Both the position numbers and the translations under genes were made by a program. From positions 3,906,001 to 3,970,000 of the forward strand of contig CBDBBY010000001.1 of NCBI GenBank assembly GCA_965203215.1: DNA of 64,000 bases, written 5' to 3'. How positions within the stretch are numbered: position 1 is the stretch's first letter; every line of letters begins with the position of its first letter. The notes under the pieces are model-generated. The model was given only the letters and a program-made list of their open reading frames with translations. It did not search any database and was not told the DNA's origin. The stretch is from CBDBBY01 sp965203215 (GTDB lineage Bacteria > Pseudomonadota > Alphaproteobacteria > Rhodobacterales > Rhodobacteraceae). Shown one piece after another: positions 18,445-27,043 of this stretch.

Positions 18445-19722
18445 CTACGCAGCCTCCCTCTTCACGTCTCCGACGGCTCCGGAAGCCGTGATCCGGTCCA
18501 AATCGTCTCCTGAGTACCCGAGAAAGTCAGTCAAAATTTCCATCGTGTGCTCGCCGAGCAGCGGCGACCTGACGACCTCCGCCGGGCTGTCGGAGAGCTT
18601 TATCGGGCAACCGACCGACAAGTAGGGCCCGCGTTCAGGGTGATCAACCTCCACGACTGCTCCCGTCGCTCGGAGATCCTCATCTTCCGCCAGTTCCTTC
18701 ATGGAAAGAATCGGGCCAACCGGAATGCCCAAGGGGTCGCACGCTTCCATGACCTCGAACTTGGTCATGGTCATGGTCCAAGCTTCAATTGTCGAAAAAA
18801 CTTCATTGAGGCGCTTCAGCCGCGCTTTCGGCGTCGCAAAACCGGAATCTTCCTTCCATTCGGGCTTTCCGATGAGATCGCAAATCTTGGTCCATACCGC
18901 TGCTTGCGTGACGAAGTAGGTATACGCGTTGGGATCGCTCTCCCATCCTTTGCACTTCAGTATGCGCCCCGGCTGACCGCCGCCCGAATCGTTTCCTGCC
19001 CTAGGCGTCGCGTCGCCGAAAGGAACGCCATCGCCGAACTGGGAGTATTCCACCAGCGGCCCTCGTTCCAAGCGCTGCTGATCTCGCAGCTTCACCCTGC
19101 AAAGGTTCAACACGCCGTCCTGCATCGCGGCGAGCACGCGTTGGCCTCGGCCTGTGCGTTCGCGCTGGAAAAGTGCCGCGACAATGCCGATCGCGAGATT
19201 AAGGCCGGTTCCGGAATCTCCGATCTGCGCGCCGGTGACCAACGGCAAGCCGTCCCAGTGGCCAGTGGTCGATGCCGACCCTCCCGCGCATTGCGCCACG
19301 TTCTCATAGACCTTGCAGAACTCGTGCTTGCCAGGGCCGAAACCCTTGATGGATGCCATGATCATGCGTGGATTTATGTCTTGGATACGCTCCCATCCGA
19401 AGCCCATCCGATCCAAGGCTCCCGGCGCGAAATTCTCCACGAGGACGTCGCATGTCTCAATCAGCCGGACGAAAACCTTTTTTCCTTCCGGAGACTTGGA
19501 GTCCAGTTCGATAGAACGCTTGTTGTGGTTGAGCATCGTAAAATAAAGGCTGTCCGCTCCCGGAACGTCCACGAGCTGCTTGCGGGTCGCATCGCCCGTT
19601 CCCGGCTTCTCCACCTTGATCACGTCGGCGCCGAGCCACCCGAGCAACTGCGTGCAGGTTGGGCCGGACTGGACATGCGTGAAATCCAGTACCTTTATTC
19701 CGTCGAGAGCTTTCATTTGCAT
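18445..19722 (-). CDS. frc: Formyl-CoA:oxalate CoA-transferase (class III CoA-transferase)
   Basis: A 425-residue family III CoA-transferase. It is very similar in plan to the well-studied formyl-CoA transferase: DFTHVQSGPTCTQLLG at the start, KVYENVAQCAGG, GDSGTG with Asp169 (the residue that forms the acyl-aspartyl anhydride), QRLERGPLVEY, the GGGQPG glycine loop and a C-terminal SPLLGEHT. It moves CoA between formate and a carboxylic acid such as oxalate. The gene follows the ThDP enzyme by 42 bp, probably in the same transcript. Oxalate is the classic substrate, but the partner enzyme is not a textbook oxalyl-CoA decarboxylase, so another 2-oxo or 2-hydroxy acid is possible. Confidence 0.88.
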   Translation of the reverse strand: MQMKALDGIKVLDFTHVQSGPTCTQLLGWLGADVIKVEKPGTGDATRKQLVDVPGADSLYFTMLNHNKRSIELDSKSPEGKKVFVRLIETCDVLVENFAPGALDRMGFGWERIQDINPRMIMASIKGFGPGKHEFCKVYENVAQCAGGSASTTGHWDGLPLVTGAQIGDSGTGLNLAIGIVAALFQRERTGRGQRVLAAMQDGVLNLCRVKLRDQQRLERGPLVEYSQFGDGVPFGDATPRAGNDSGGGQPGRILKCKGWESDPNAYTYFVTQAAVWTKICDLIGKPEWKEDSGFATPKARLKRLNEVFSTIEAWTMTMTKFEVMEACDPLGIPVGPILSMKELAEDEDLRATGAVVEVDHPERGPYLSVGCPIKLSDSPAEVVRSPLLGEHTMEILTDFLGYSGDDLDRITASGAVGDVKREAA

Positions 19723-19764
19723 TTCGTTCCTGCTTGTACTTTCACTGCCGAAAATGCATCCTGA

Positions 19765-21498
19765 TCACTTGTACATCGTTTGCGCCTTGGTGCCGGGCGC
19801 GTATTCGTTCGGATCAATCCAGACATTGACCACTGCGCATTTACCGGTCTTGGCAATCGCTTCGCGCGCGCGCTTCAACGCAGGCCGGATCTGGTCGGGC
19901 GAACGCACCTCCTCTCCGTAGCCCCCGATCATTTCGGCAAACTTTCCGAATTCGACGTCGCCGAGCTTGTTCCCGACGTCGCCGCGATTCGCGCCGTATT
20001 TGGCGATCTGCCCGTATCTGATCTGGTTCATCGCGGAATTGTTCCCGACGACGGCGAGGTAGGGCGCTCCGAACCTCTGCGCTGTCTCCATGTCGAACGC
20101 GGTCATGCCGAATGAGCCGTCGCCGTAAAGACACACGACTTCCTTGTCAGGATGCGCCAGTTTGGCCGCCATCGAAAACCCTGTTCCGACGCCGAGCGAG
20201 CCGAGCGCTCCGGGATCCATCCACTGGCCTGGGCTGCGCGGCCGCACCGCTTGCGCGGAAATCGTCACGACGTCGCCGCCGTCGCCGATGTAGATTGTAT
20301 TCTCTTCGAGAAACTCGTTGATTTCCCAAGCGAGCCTGTAAGGGTGAATCGGCTGCTTGTCCGACTTGAAGAGCGGCATCAGCTTTTCCAGCCTGACGGC
20401 TTCAATCCCGCGCAATTCCCGCATCCACTCCCGGCGCGCCTGCTTTGCGGTGTCAACGATCCTGCCGGTGGCGGCTTGGGCAACGGCGGACAGGATTGCG
20501 CCGGGATGGCCGGGAAGCCCGAGCGTTATGTCGCGGTTCTTGCCGACGGTGCTGTAGCTAAGGTCGATCTGAACCAAAGTCGGAGCGGCAATCCGCTTTC
20601 CGTAACCCATGCGAAAATCGAATGGAGTGCCCACGATCAGAATGACGTCGGCTTGCTTGAATGCATCCGATCTGGTGCGGTCGAAGCTGTGCTCGTCGCA
20701 TGGAGGCATCATTCCGCGGGCGGCGCCGTTCGTGTAGACCGGAATGTCCAGAGCGCGAGCGAATTCGATGCATTCATCGACGGATCCGGACGTCCAAACC
20801 TGCTGTCCGAACAGTGCCGCAGGCCGTTCGGCTCTGACGAGCAAGTCGGCGAGCCGCTCGATGTCGTCCGGGTCGCAGAGATTGCGCGAGGACGCCTTGT
20901 AATGCCCGGGCGCGGGTATCCGCGCCCGTTCGATAGGAATTTCGGCGTCAAGTATGTCTCTGGGAATTTCGAGATAGCTCGGCCCGAAGGCGCCGGAGAA
21001 GCACTCGCGCGCGGCCATCGAAACCATGTCGGCAATGCGTTCCGTCGAAAACACGCCGGAGGAAAATTTGGTGATCGGCGCCATCAAGTCAACATGAGGC
21101 AGATCTTGCAGCGATCCCATCCTGTGCTGGGTCAGCGAAGACTGGCCGCCGATGTGCAGCACGGGGCTTTCGCTTCTGAAGGCCGTCGCGACGCCCGTCA
21201 TCGCGTTTGTGCATCCGGGACCGGCCGTGGTGACCACGCAGCCGAGCTTGCCGGTCTGGCGGGCATAGCCGTCCGCCGCGTGGGCGGCGACCTGTTCGTG
21301 CCGTACATCCACGATGCGGATGTCCTCGTCGATGCAGCCGTCGTAGATGTCGATGATGTGTCCGCCGCAGAGCGTGAAAATGGTGTCGACGCCTTCGTTC
21401 CTGAGCGCTTTGGCAACAAGGCGCCCGCCGGAAACAATGTTCTCGTCCTTGCTTTTCCGGGCAAGCGTGTCATGGGCGGTTGCAGAGGTTGCGCTCAT
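19765..21498 (-). CDS. ThDP-dependent 2-hydroxyacyl-CoA lyase/oxalyl-CoA decarboxylase-like enzyme
   Basis: A 577-residue ThDP enzyme with the usual PYR, central and PP domains. The activating Glu is in DVRHEQVAAHAADG near residue 68. The ThDP-metal motif runs from YGDGSFGM to VVGNN near residues 480-508. Relatives split or form C-C bonds next to a CoA thioester (oxalyl-CoA decarboxylase, 2-hydroxyacyl-CoA lyase) or make acetolactate. The region after the PYR domain reads GGQSSLTQHRMG rather than the SSERE-type block I expect in oxalyl-CoA decarboxylase. Context (gntR upstream with ATGA overlap, frc downstream) points to a CoA-ester substrate releasing formyl-CoA. Acetolactate synthase is less likely, as no small subunit is present. 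Confidence 0.72.
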   Translation of the reverse strand: MSATSATAHDTLARKSKDENIVSGGRLVAKALRNEGVDTIFTLCGGHIIDIYDGCIDEDIRIVDVRHEQVAAHAADGYARQTGKLGCVVTTAGPGCTNAMTGVATAFRSESPVLHIGGQSSLTQHRMGSLQDLPHVDLMAPITKFSSGVFSTERIADMVSMAARECFSGAFGPSYLEIPRDILDAEIPIERARIPAPGHYKASSRNLCDPDDIERLADLLVRAERPAALFGQQVWTSGSVDECIEFARALDIPVYTNGAARGMMPPCDEHSFDRTRSDAFKQADVILIVGTPFDFRMGYGKRIAAPTLVQIDLSYSTVGKNRDITLGLPGHPGAILSAVAQAATGRIVDTAKQARREWMRELRGIEAVRLEKLMPLFKSDKQPIHPYRLAWEINEFLEENTIYIGDGGDVVTISAQAVRPRSPGQWMDPGALGSLGVGTGFSMAAKLAHPDKEVVCLYGDGSFGMTAFDMETAQRFGAPYLAVVGNNSAMNQIRYGQIAKYGANRGDVGNKLGDVEFGKFAEMIGGYGEEVRSPDQIRPALKRAREAIAKTGKCAVVNVWIDPNEYAPGTKAQTMYK

Positions 21499-22208
21499 GC
21501 CAGACTATCCTCGGTTCCGGAGTCCACGAAGTTTTCCCATTCCGATTCGAGGTAGTCGTGCAGCCGAAAGGTGTGTTCGCGGACCAATTGGCTGGCCAAA
21601 TCGGCGTCGCGGCATTCGATCGCTTCGATAATGTTCATATGATCGACAACCGACCGGTCGGTTCTTGTTGAATCGCGCATGGCGCGCCTTCTGATCGGCT
21701 TGAGGTGGGCGAACACATTGTCGCCGAGTTCCTGAAGCCTCGAACATCCTGAAATGCGCATGACCGTTCCGTGGAACTGGATGTTCGCCTCCGAATATTC
21801 GTTCAAGTTCGCTTTCGCCCGGACTTGAGAGAACTGCGCCGCAATCCGTCGCAATTTCCCAATTTCCTCATCGGTCGCTTCCTCGCACGCGAGCCGCGCG
21901 GCCATGCTTTCGAGAGCCGCCCAAACCTTTATCAACTCAAGCGTTTCGGGAAGCTCCTTCTTGTTGATGAATACTCCTTTCCGGGCTTGAATCGTGACGA
22001 GGCCTTCCTGCTGCAAGCGGGTCAGCGCCTCCCGGACCGGTGTTCGGGACACCCCGAGCTGCTCCGCCATGCGACGTTCGTCCAGCTTGAGGACCGTTCC
22101 GCCGCTGTAGACGTCCAACTCGAGCAAGGCATCGCGAAGCACGCCGTAGATATGCTCCTTCAGCGAAAAACTCGCTTCCACCGGCCTCAACATGATCGAT
22201 GCCGCCAT
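21495..22208 (-). CDS. GntR-family (FCD/FadR-type) transcriptional regulator
   Basis: A 237-residue regulator with an N-terminal winged helix (RRMAEQLGVSRTPVREALTRL) and an all-helical FCD ligand domain (His/Asp residues in NIQFHGTVMRISG and VVDHMNIIEAIE). FCD domains commonly bind small carboxylates through a metal. I chose the ATG at 22208 because GAGGAGG precedes it; a longer start at 22268 lacks support and would run across the operator. The gene overlaps the ThDP enzyme start as ATGA, so it is the first gene of a gntR-lyase-frc operon and probably regulates itself through the palindrome upstream. Confidence 0.9.
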   Translation of the reverse strand: MAASIMLRPVEASFSLKEHIYGVLRDALLELDVYSGGTVLKLDERRMAEQLGVSRTPVREALTRLQQEGLVTIQARKGVFINKKELPETLELIKVWAALESMAARLACEEATDEEIGKLRRIAAQFSQVRAKANLNEYSEANIQFHGTVMRISGCSRLQELGDNVFAHLKPIRRRAMRDSTRTDRSVVDHMNIIEAIECRDADLASQLVREHTFRLHDYLESEWENFVDSGTEDSLA

Positions 22209-22248
22209 GCCCTCCTCGAAAGCTGGGTGATTATCAGTTTGCACCTTG

Positions 22249-22262
22249 TCTGGTATACCAGA
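22249..22262. promoter_or_regulatory. Perfect palindromic operator upstream of gntR
   Basis: TCTGGTATACCAGA is a perfect 14-bp palindrome about 40 bases upstream of the gntR start. TGGTATACCA-like cores are typical of FadR/FCD-subfamily GntR operators, so autoregulation is the simplest reading. Confidence 0.75.
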
Positions 22263-22633
22263 TGCCAAGGAGCATCAATGCGGAGGCTCGGCTGCGAAGA
22301 GCAGCACCTCGGGGAAGTGCCGAGGACATCCGATACGGCATGGCGCGCCGCTGCTTGAATCCTTGCGTCGGTCCGTTGCCGACTTCCCGGAACCGGAGTC
22401 CGAGGCAAAACAGTGCCATCAAAACGCGGGAGTGATTGCTCGCTGGGTAAAAATGAATGGTCCGGCTTTATCTTTCGTTGTAAATTCACGGAATTGCCTG
22501 TACGCAAATTGCTCAGTGGCTGGGCTTTGTGACGAAGGAACGATGTTCACGAATCAAGCATTCAGCCAAGAGAGATCAATTCGATCGGACATGCCACGAC
22601 CGAAGTCTCCGAAGATCACGCGGCAGAGGTCAC
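22263..22633. other. Divergent region between gntR and the cytosine methyltransferase
   Basis: About 370 bp with no gene that I can support. A stretch near 22480 (TAAATTCACGGAATTGCC) resembles one next to the ISAs1 scar at 9465 (TAAATTTACGGAATTCCC), which may be a shared IS end or chance. Confidence 0.25.
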
Positions 22634-23734
22634 ATGAAGCAAGCAGGCAGAAATTTCACGAAGGATTCGGTTTCGACAGAGTGCCTGAATTCATCTGGAC
22701 CGGTCGGCAGCGTCGTTGATTTGTTCTGCGGCACCGGTGCGCTGTCGCATGGCTTCCTGCTTGAAAATTTCAAGATCTCCTGTGGCTATGACGTAAACGA
22801 GTATTGTCGATATCCCTTTGAGCATAACAATTGCGCCAAATTCGTGCGCAGGGATATCATGAAGGTCAGTTCCGCTGAGTTGAAACGTGAGTTTACGCCC
22901 GGCCTGCGTCGCGTGCTGATTGGATGCGCGCCATGCCAACGCTATTCCAAGTACACCCAGGGTCGGTCGCGTTCCAACCCGGAGCTATTGGGGCATTTTT
23001 CCGAGTTGATCGCAGGAGTGCTGCCTGACATCGTATCGATGGAGAACGTTCCTCAATTGACCCATTATGACGGCGGAAGGGTATTCAGGAATTTCGTCCG
23101 GAAACTTGAAGACGCCGAATTTCACGTTCGGTGGAAGGTTGTGGATTGCACGGAATTCGGCACGCCTCAAGCACGTTCGCGGCTGGTCCTGATAGGATCC
23201 AGATTAGGCGATCCAAAACTGCCAACCCCAGAGGTTGACCGAAAGAATCCCCTAACCGTCAAAGACACGATTGAGAATATGCCGCCGTTGAATGCGGGAG
23301 AAGTGTGTCCGGAAGACCCGTTGCACAGGGCTAGTCGAATGTCGCAAACAAACATGCGGCGAATCAAAGCGTCGAAACCGGGGGGCACATGGCAAGATTG
23401 GGACCAAGAATTGGTAGCGAACTGCCATAGAAAGAGCTCAGGATACTCGTATAGAAACGTATATGGAAGAATGCGCTGGGACCGGCCCGCACCGACTATT
23501 ACGACTCAATTTAACGGGTTCGGGAACGGACGATTCGGACATCCGGATCAAGATCGCGCCATATCCCTGCGAGAGGGTGCGCTGCTGCAAACCTTCCCGA
23601 AGAATTATGAATTTTGCGCTAAAAGTTCAGAAGTCTCCATTAAGGAGCTGTGTTGCATGATTGGGAACGCCGTGCCGGTAGCCCTTTCAAGAGCAATTGC
23701 AAAATGCATCGCAAATCACTTGGCTGAAAATTAA
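22634..23734 (+). CDS. DNA (cytosine-5) methyltransferase
   Basis: A 366-residue C5 cytosine methyltransferase. Motif I VVDLFCGTGALSHGF binds S-adenosylmethionine; motif IV CAPCQRYS holds the catalytic Cys; motif VI is MENVP; motif VIII is QARSRLVLIGSR; motifs IX/X include LREGALLQTFP and CCMIGNAVP. All are intact, so activity is expected. The target recognition region lies between about residues 180 and 300. I chose the ATG at 22634 because AGAGG precedes it. Base composition is lower in GC than the neighbouring metabolic genes. No restriction endonuclease is adjacent; the GHKL ATPase fused to ileS a few kilobases away is a possible functional partner. Confidence 0.93.
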   Translation: MKQAGRNFTKDSVSTECLNSSGPVGSVVDLFCGTGALSHGFLLENFKISCGYDVNEYCRYPFEHNNCAKFVRRDIMKVSSAELKREFTPGLRRVLIGCAPCQRYSKYTQGRSRSNPELLGHFSELIAGVLPDIVSMENVPQLTHYDGGRVFRNFVRKLEDAEFHVRWKVVDCTEFGTPQARSRLVLIGSRLGDPKLPTPEVDRKNPLTVKDTIENMPPLNAGEVCPEDPLHRASRMSQTNMRRIKASKPGGTWQDWDQELVANCHRKSSGYSYRNVYGRMRWDRPAPTITTQFNGFGNGRFGHPDQDRAISLREGALLQTFPKNYEFCAKSSEVSIKELCCMIGNAVPVALSRAIAKCIANHLAEN

Positions 23735-23820
23735 ATTTCCGCTCACAACAATTCCAACCTGTTCTCCAATGATGCGAGGTATCTTTCGGCGTTGGAACTG
23801 ACAGTCAAGGCCAATAGAAT

Positions 23821-24918
23821 TCAAACTTTGAACAGTACTCGGATGACGTCTCCATCTTGGACTTCGTAACCTTTGCCTTCCGAACGGATTTTTCCGTATT
23901 GCTTTGCTCTCTGCTCGCCTCCGAATTCCACGAAGTCAACGTAACTGATCGTTTCAGCCCGGATAAAGCCTCGCCGAAAATCGTTATGAATAACTCCGGC
24001 TGCATCTAGTGCTTGGGTGCCATTTGGGATTGTCCAAGCTCTAGTCTCATTGGGACCTGACGTGAAGAAACTACGTAATCCAAGCAGTTCATAGCCTTGT
24101 TGAATCAAACGTTCCAAGCCAGATCTGGCGCACCCAATTTCTCGCAGGAATTCAGCTATTTCATCATCCTCAAGTTGGGCGATTTCTTCTTCGATAGCGG
24201 CCGAAATTACTACGTGTGCCGCACTATTTTGTTGGGCGAACTTCTCAACGGAACCAGAATTTTCGTTTCCAGTCGATGCTGATGACTCCTCTACATTGCT
24301 CACATAAAGCACAGGCTTTGCGGTAATCAATTGGATGTGCTTCCATGCTGTGCGTTCATGATCCAAAATTTTTACTACTCGAGCTGGATGACCACTATCA
24401 AGAGCTTTCAAAGCCCGCTTGAGCAGGTCATCCATCATGATTGCATCGTGGTCACCGCTTCTGACTTTTCGAGCGAGTCGTTCAACGTGCCTGTCGATGG
24501 ATCCAATATCTGCGAGCATGAGTTCAGTTTCAACAACCAAAATGTCCCTTACCGGATCGACTTGCTCATGGACATGGGCGACGTCATCACTATCGAAGCA
24601 TCGCACCACATGGGTGATCGCGTCGATCTCTCGTATGCTTCCCAAAAACTGGTTCCCAAGTCCTTCACCTCGAGAAGCGCCCTTGACCAAGCCGGCGATA
24701 TCCACAAAAGTCATCGTAGCCGGGATCGTCCTTCGCGATTTTGAAATTTTCGCAAGCTCTTGCAATCTCTGATCAAGAACAGCAACTTCTCCCGTATTGG
24801 GCTCGATTGTACAAAACGGATAATTAGCCGCCTGTGCCGCGGCAGTTCGCGTGAGTGCATTAAACAGAGTCGATTTTCCTACGTTTGGCAGTCCGACAAT
24901 TCCAGTTTTGAAGCCCAT
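23821..24918 (-). CDS. ychF: Redox-regulated ATPase YchF (Obg-like)
   Basis: A 365-residue universal P-loop NTPase (OLA1/YchF) that binds ribosomes and prefers ATP. The G1 motif GLPNVGKST is at residues 8-16, NYPFCTIEPN follows, the G3 block contains DIAGLVKGAS, and the unusual G4-type motif reads VSNVEE instead of NKxD, as expected for YchF. A coiled-coil insert precedes the C-terminal TGS domain ending GDVIRVLFKV. The start at 24918 skips six spurious residues. It lies between the methyltransferase and the ATPase-ileS ORF and is somewhat AT-rich for this window. Confidence 0.95.
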   Translation of the reverse strand: MGFKTGIVGLPNVGKSTLFNALTRTAAAQAANYPFCTIEPNTGEVAVLDQRLQELAKISKSRRTIPATMTFVDIAGLVKGASRGEGLGNQFLGSIREIDAITHVVRCFDSDDVAHVHEQVDPVRDILVVETELMLADIGSIDRHVERLARKVRSGDHDAIMMDDLLKRALKALDSGHPARVVKILDHERTAWKHIQLITAKPVLYVSNVEESSASTGNENSGSVEKFAQQNSAAHVVISAAIEEEIAQLEDDEIAEFLREIGCARSGLERLIQQGYELLGLRSFFTSGPNETRAWTIPNGTQALDAAGVIHNDFRRGFIRAETISYVDFVEFGGEQRAKQYGKIRSEGKGYEVQDGDVIRVLFKV

Positions 24919-25057
24919 ATGTTCAATTTGCCCCATCTACCCAAACGGTGCATTTTAAAAACTTATTCCTTGCCATACCGAATTCCCCGCAATGAGAATT
25001 GCATTGGCTTCGATCAATCAAATGATCAGAAAACTATTATAAATTTTGAGCACTATT
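24919..25057. other. AT-rich intergenic region between the ATPase and ychF
   Basis: About 140 bp, AT-rich like the ATPase gene upstream, with no gene. It presumably carries the ychF promoter; no clear terminator follows the ATPase stop. Confidence 0.3.
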
Positions 25058-27043
25058 CTAATTCTCATAGTTATCAATCCCTTCGAATATTCCCCACAAA
25101 GGATCTACTTCCTTCTTTGAATCTAAATACTCGGAATATACATTCTTTGCATTTTCCAAAATTTCATCATACAACACCAAACGAGCATTACACCTTTTTA
25201 AGGTGTTTTGCACATATTGTGGACCACCCGGTGTATCCCAACCTTGCGGTCGTTTTCCTACCACACAAACAATTTCAATTGGCCAACTCTTATATTTATG
25301 ATTCATATCGGAAAGTACCTTCAATACTCCGCTTTGATATTTATCGATTTGATTAACCAGATTGCCGAGATCGATTGGTGCTGATTTCTGCATCAATCCA
25401 ATTATTACATGATGCTCGGCTACACCTCTATACCCAATAACAATTTTTGATCTCGCTTCTTTCTTATTCACTTCCCCAGTTGAGTTCTTCAGCCGACTAG
25501 AAATTTTTTCTTCTATCAACTTACACCCACCTGCTCGCTCCCATGAAGGATCCATAAGCCATAAGTTTTGGCACAGATAATCTTGCAGTTTCTTTTCACT
25601 CACGTCGTTTCCAAGAAGAGAGTTTTGTTTGTAAAGGGTAATTAGTCTATTAATTAGGCGGAGGCGCATGTACGCGATTTGCCCATAATAACTGGCCTGC
25701 AAATTATCGACATCTTTAAATTCTTTCAGAATCCGTTGAATTGATTGATTTTTATTCATTTTAAACTCATCCAATTGATTCTTTCTTCGATAACTTTCAA
25801 ACGCTAAAATCGAAGCTTTCAATAACATATTTTTTTGTCGATCATCAACAAACGGAATAGAAAATATTGGGCCAATCCACTGTTCTGCCTTCGACTTTGC
25901 GTCGCCCTTCAGGGTATTAAACCAATTTTCGACTTCTGGGATCTCGCGTACTTCAATAATTCCAGGAGCTCTACGCAAGTTAGTCCAACGTCGCCCGATA
26001 TAATTCAGTTCCTTGGTAATAAATTTGACAAGTGCATTCGCCCACACGTCGTCACGTTCCAATGCTTGCCAGTTGCTCGCTGTGATATCGTCTTGATCAT
26101 CGCTGTCACACTCGTCGCAATGAAGCTCACCAACTATGTAGTTGGCATAATTCTCGTTAGTTATATGCTCTCTTAAGATATCTCCTTTAACTAATTTTCC
26201 TCGGATATAGATGGCGATGCGGTTTAAATTTATTACTTCCTTTTCTTTTAATGATGCTGAGTTTTTAACCGTACCAATCCAACCGTTTACTGAAAATTTA
26301 TCTAATTTCATATCTATATTGGTATTACGGTAAGTTTTTCCATTTTTAGCCAAACCGGTAAATGAGTTTTCCTCTTTCTTAATATCCCCATATATCCAAG
26401 CGAATTCTATATGCCTCTTGTACCTGTGATCAATGGGTTCTACAGGATGACTATTGATCGAAACTTTGAAATTATGTGCTTCTCCTATAACAGTGAAGTG
26501 ACTTGCCAAACGCGGCAGAATTCTTTTTTTGATATCTTGGATATTCCTAGTCTTTAAGTCCGTCAATCTTAATGTGGTACCGGTTTTATTGACTGGAGCG
26601 AATTTTTTATTCCAACTTAATTCAGATGGTTGGTATGTATCGGGAGAATCTGATTGTGAGTCGTATTTTATCTTATTGGCGTCCAAAGAAAATGCGGTGC
26701 TGTCGGTTTCGGACTTCGTATATACGGATATTTTGTCGGCAATTGAGAAAATTGAAAGCTTTCCGATGCCTTTTTGTCCCATAGGCGCTCGACCAAATTT
26801 GCTTAGATGCTGTTTGCTCTTGCGTTGAAATCCTATCGTCAGAAATCTATCAATTACCTCGTCTCTGGACATTCCGGTGCCGTTGTCTCGAATTTCAATC
26901 CATTTTTTTTGTGAGTTAATCTTAATCTTGACGTCAGTTGCGTCTGCGTCCCAAGCATTGGCAACAAGTTCGGAAAGAACCGCAGGAACATTATTGTATA
27001 AATTCAATCCCCAATGTTCTAAGACGTTTAAATTTATTTTCAT
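25058..27043 (-). CDS. MORC/MutL-like GHKL ATPase module (internal start of the ileS fusion)
   Basis: If translated from the internal ATG at 27043 this is a 661-residue protein. The GHKL ATP site is complete: SELVANAWDADA (Glu25, Asn29), RDNGTGM (Asp53) and GRAPMGQKGIGKLS (glycine lid, 84-97). This arrangement resembles the MutL-like ATPases of restriction-modification operons from which eukaryotic MORC proteins are thought to derive. The C-terminal third (from about residue 480) has the layout of a PD-(D/E)xK-type domain, but where I expect D...ExK it reads IVIGYR and IIGLMQK, so the nuclease site looks lost. Composition is strongly AT-rich against the GC-rich ileS part, a sign of horizontal origin. 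Only a weak GGA-type ribosome-binding site precedes the internal ATG. Confidence 0.72.
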   Translation of the reverse strand: MKINLNVLEHWGLNLYNNVPAVLSELVANAWDADATDVKIKINSQKKWIEIRDNGTGMSRDEVIDRFLTIGFQRKSKQHLSKFGRAPMGQKGIGKLSIFSIADKISVYTKSETDSTAFSLDANKIKYDSQSDSPDTYQPSELSWNKKFAPVNKTGTTLRLTDLKTRNIQDIKKRILPRLASHFTVIGEAHNFKVSINSHPVEPIDHRYKRHIEFAWIYGDIKKEENSFTGLAKNGKTYRNTNIDMKLDKFSVNGWIGTVKNSASLKEKEVINLNRIAIYIRGKLVKGDILREHITNENYANYIVGELHCDECDSDDQDDITASNWQALERDDVWANALVKFITKELNYIGRRWTNLRRAPGIIEVREIPEVENWFNTLKGDAKSKAEQWIGPIFSIPFVDDRQKNMLLKASILAFESYRRKNQLDEFKMNKNQSIQRILKEFKDVDNLQASYYGQIAYMRLRLINRLITLYKQNSLLGNDVSEKKLQDYLCQNLWLMDPSWERAGGCKLIEEKISSRLKNSTGEVNKKEARSKIVIGYRGVAEHHVIIGLMQKSAPIDLGNLVNQIDKYQSGVLKVLSDMNHKYKSWPIEIVCVVGKRPQGWDTPGGPQYVQNTLKRCNARLVLYDEILENAKNVYSEYLDSKKEVDPLWGIFEGIDNYEN

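Noticed and set aside
20152..21555. 467-codon open frame opposite the ThDP enzyme
   Set aside because: Antisense shadow: no domains and no ribosome-binding site, whereas the opposite strand has a complete enzyme.
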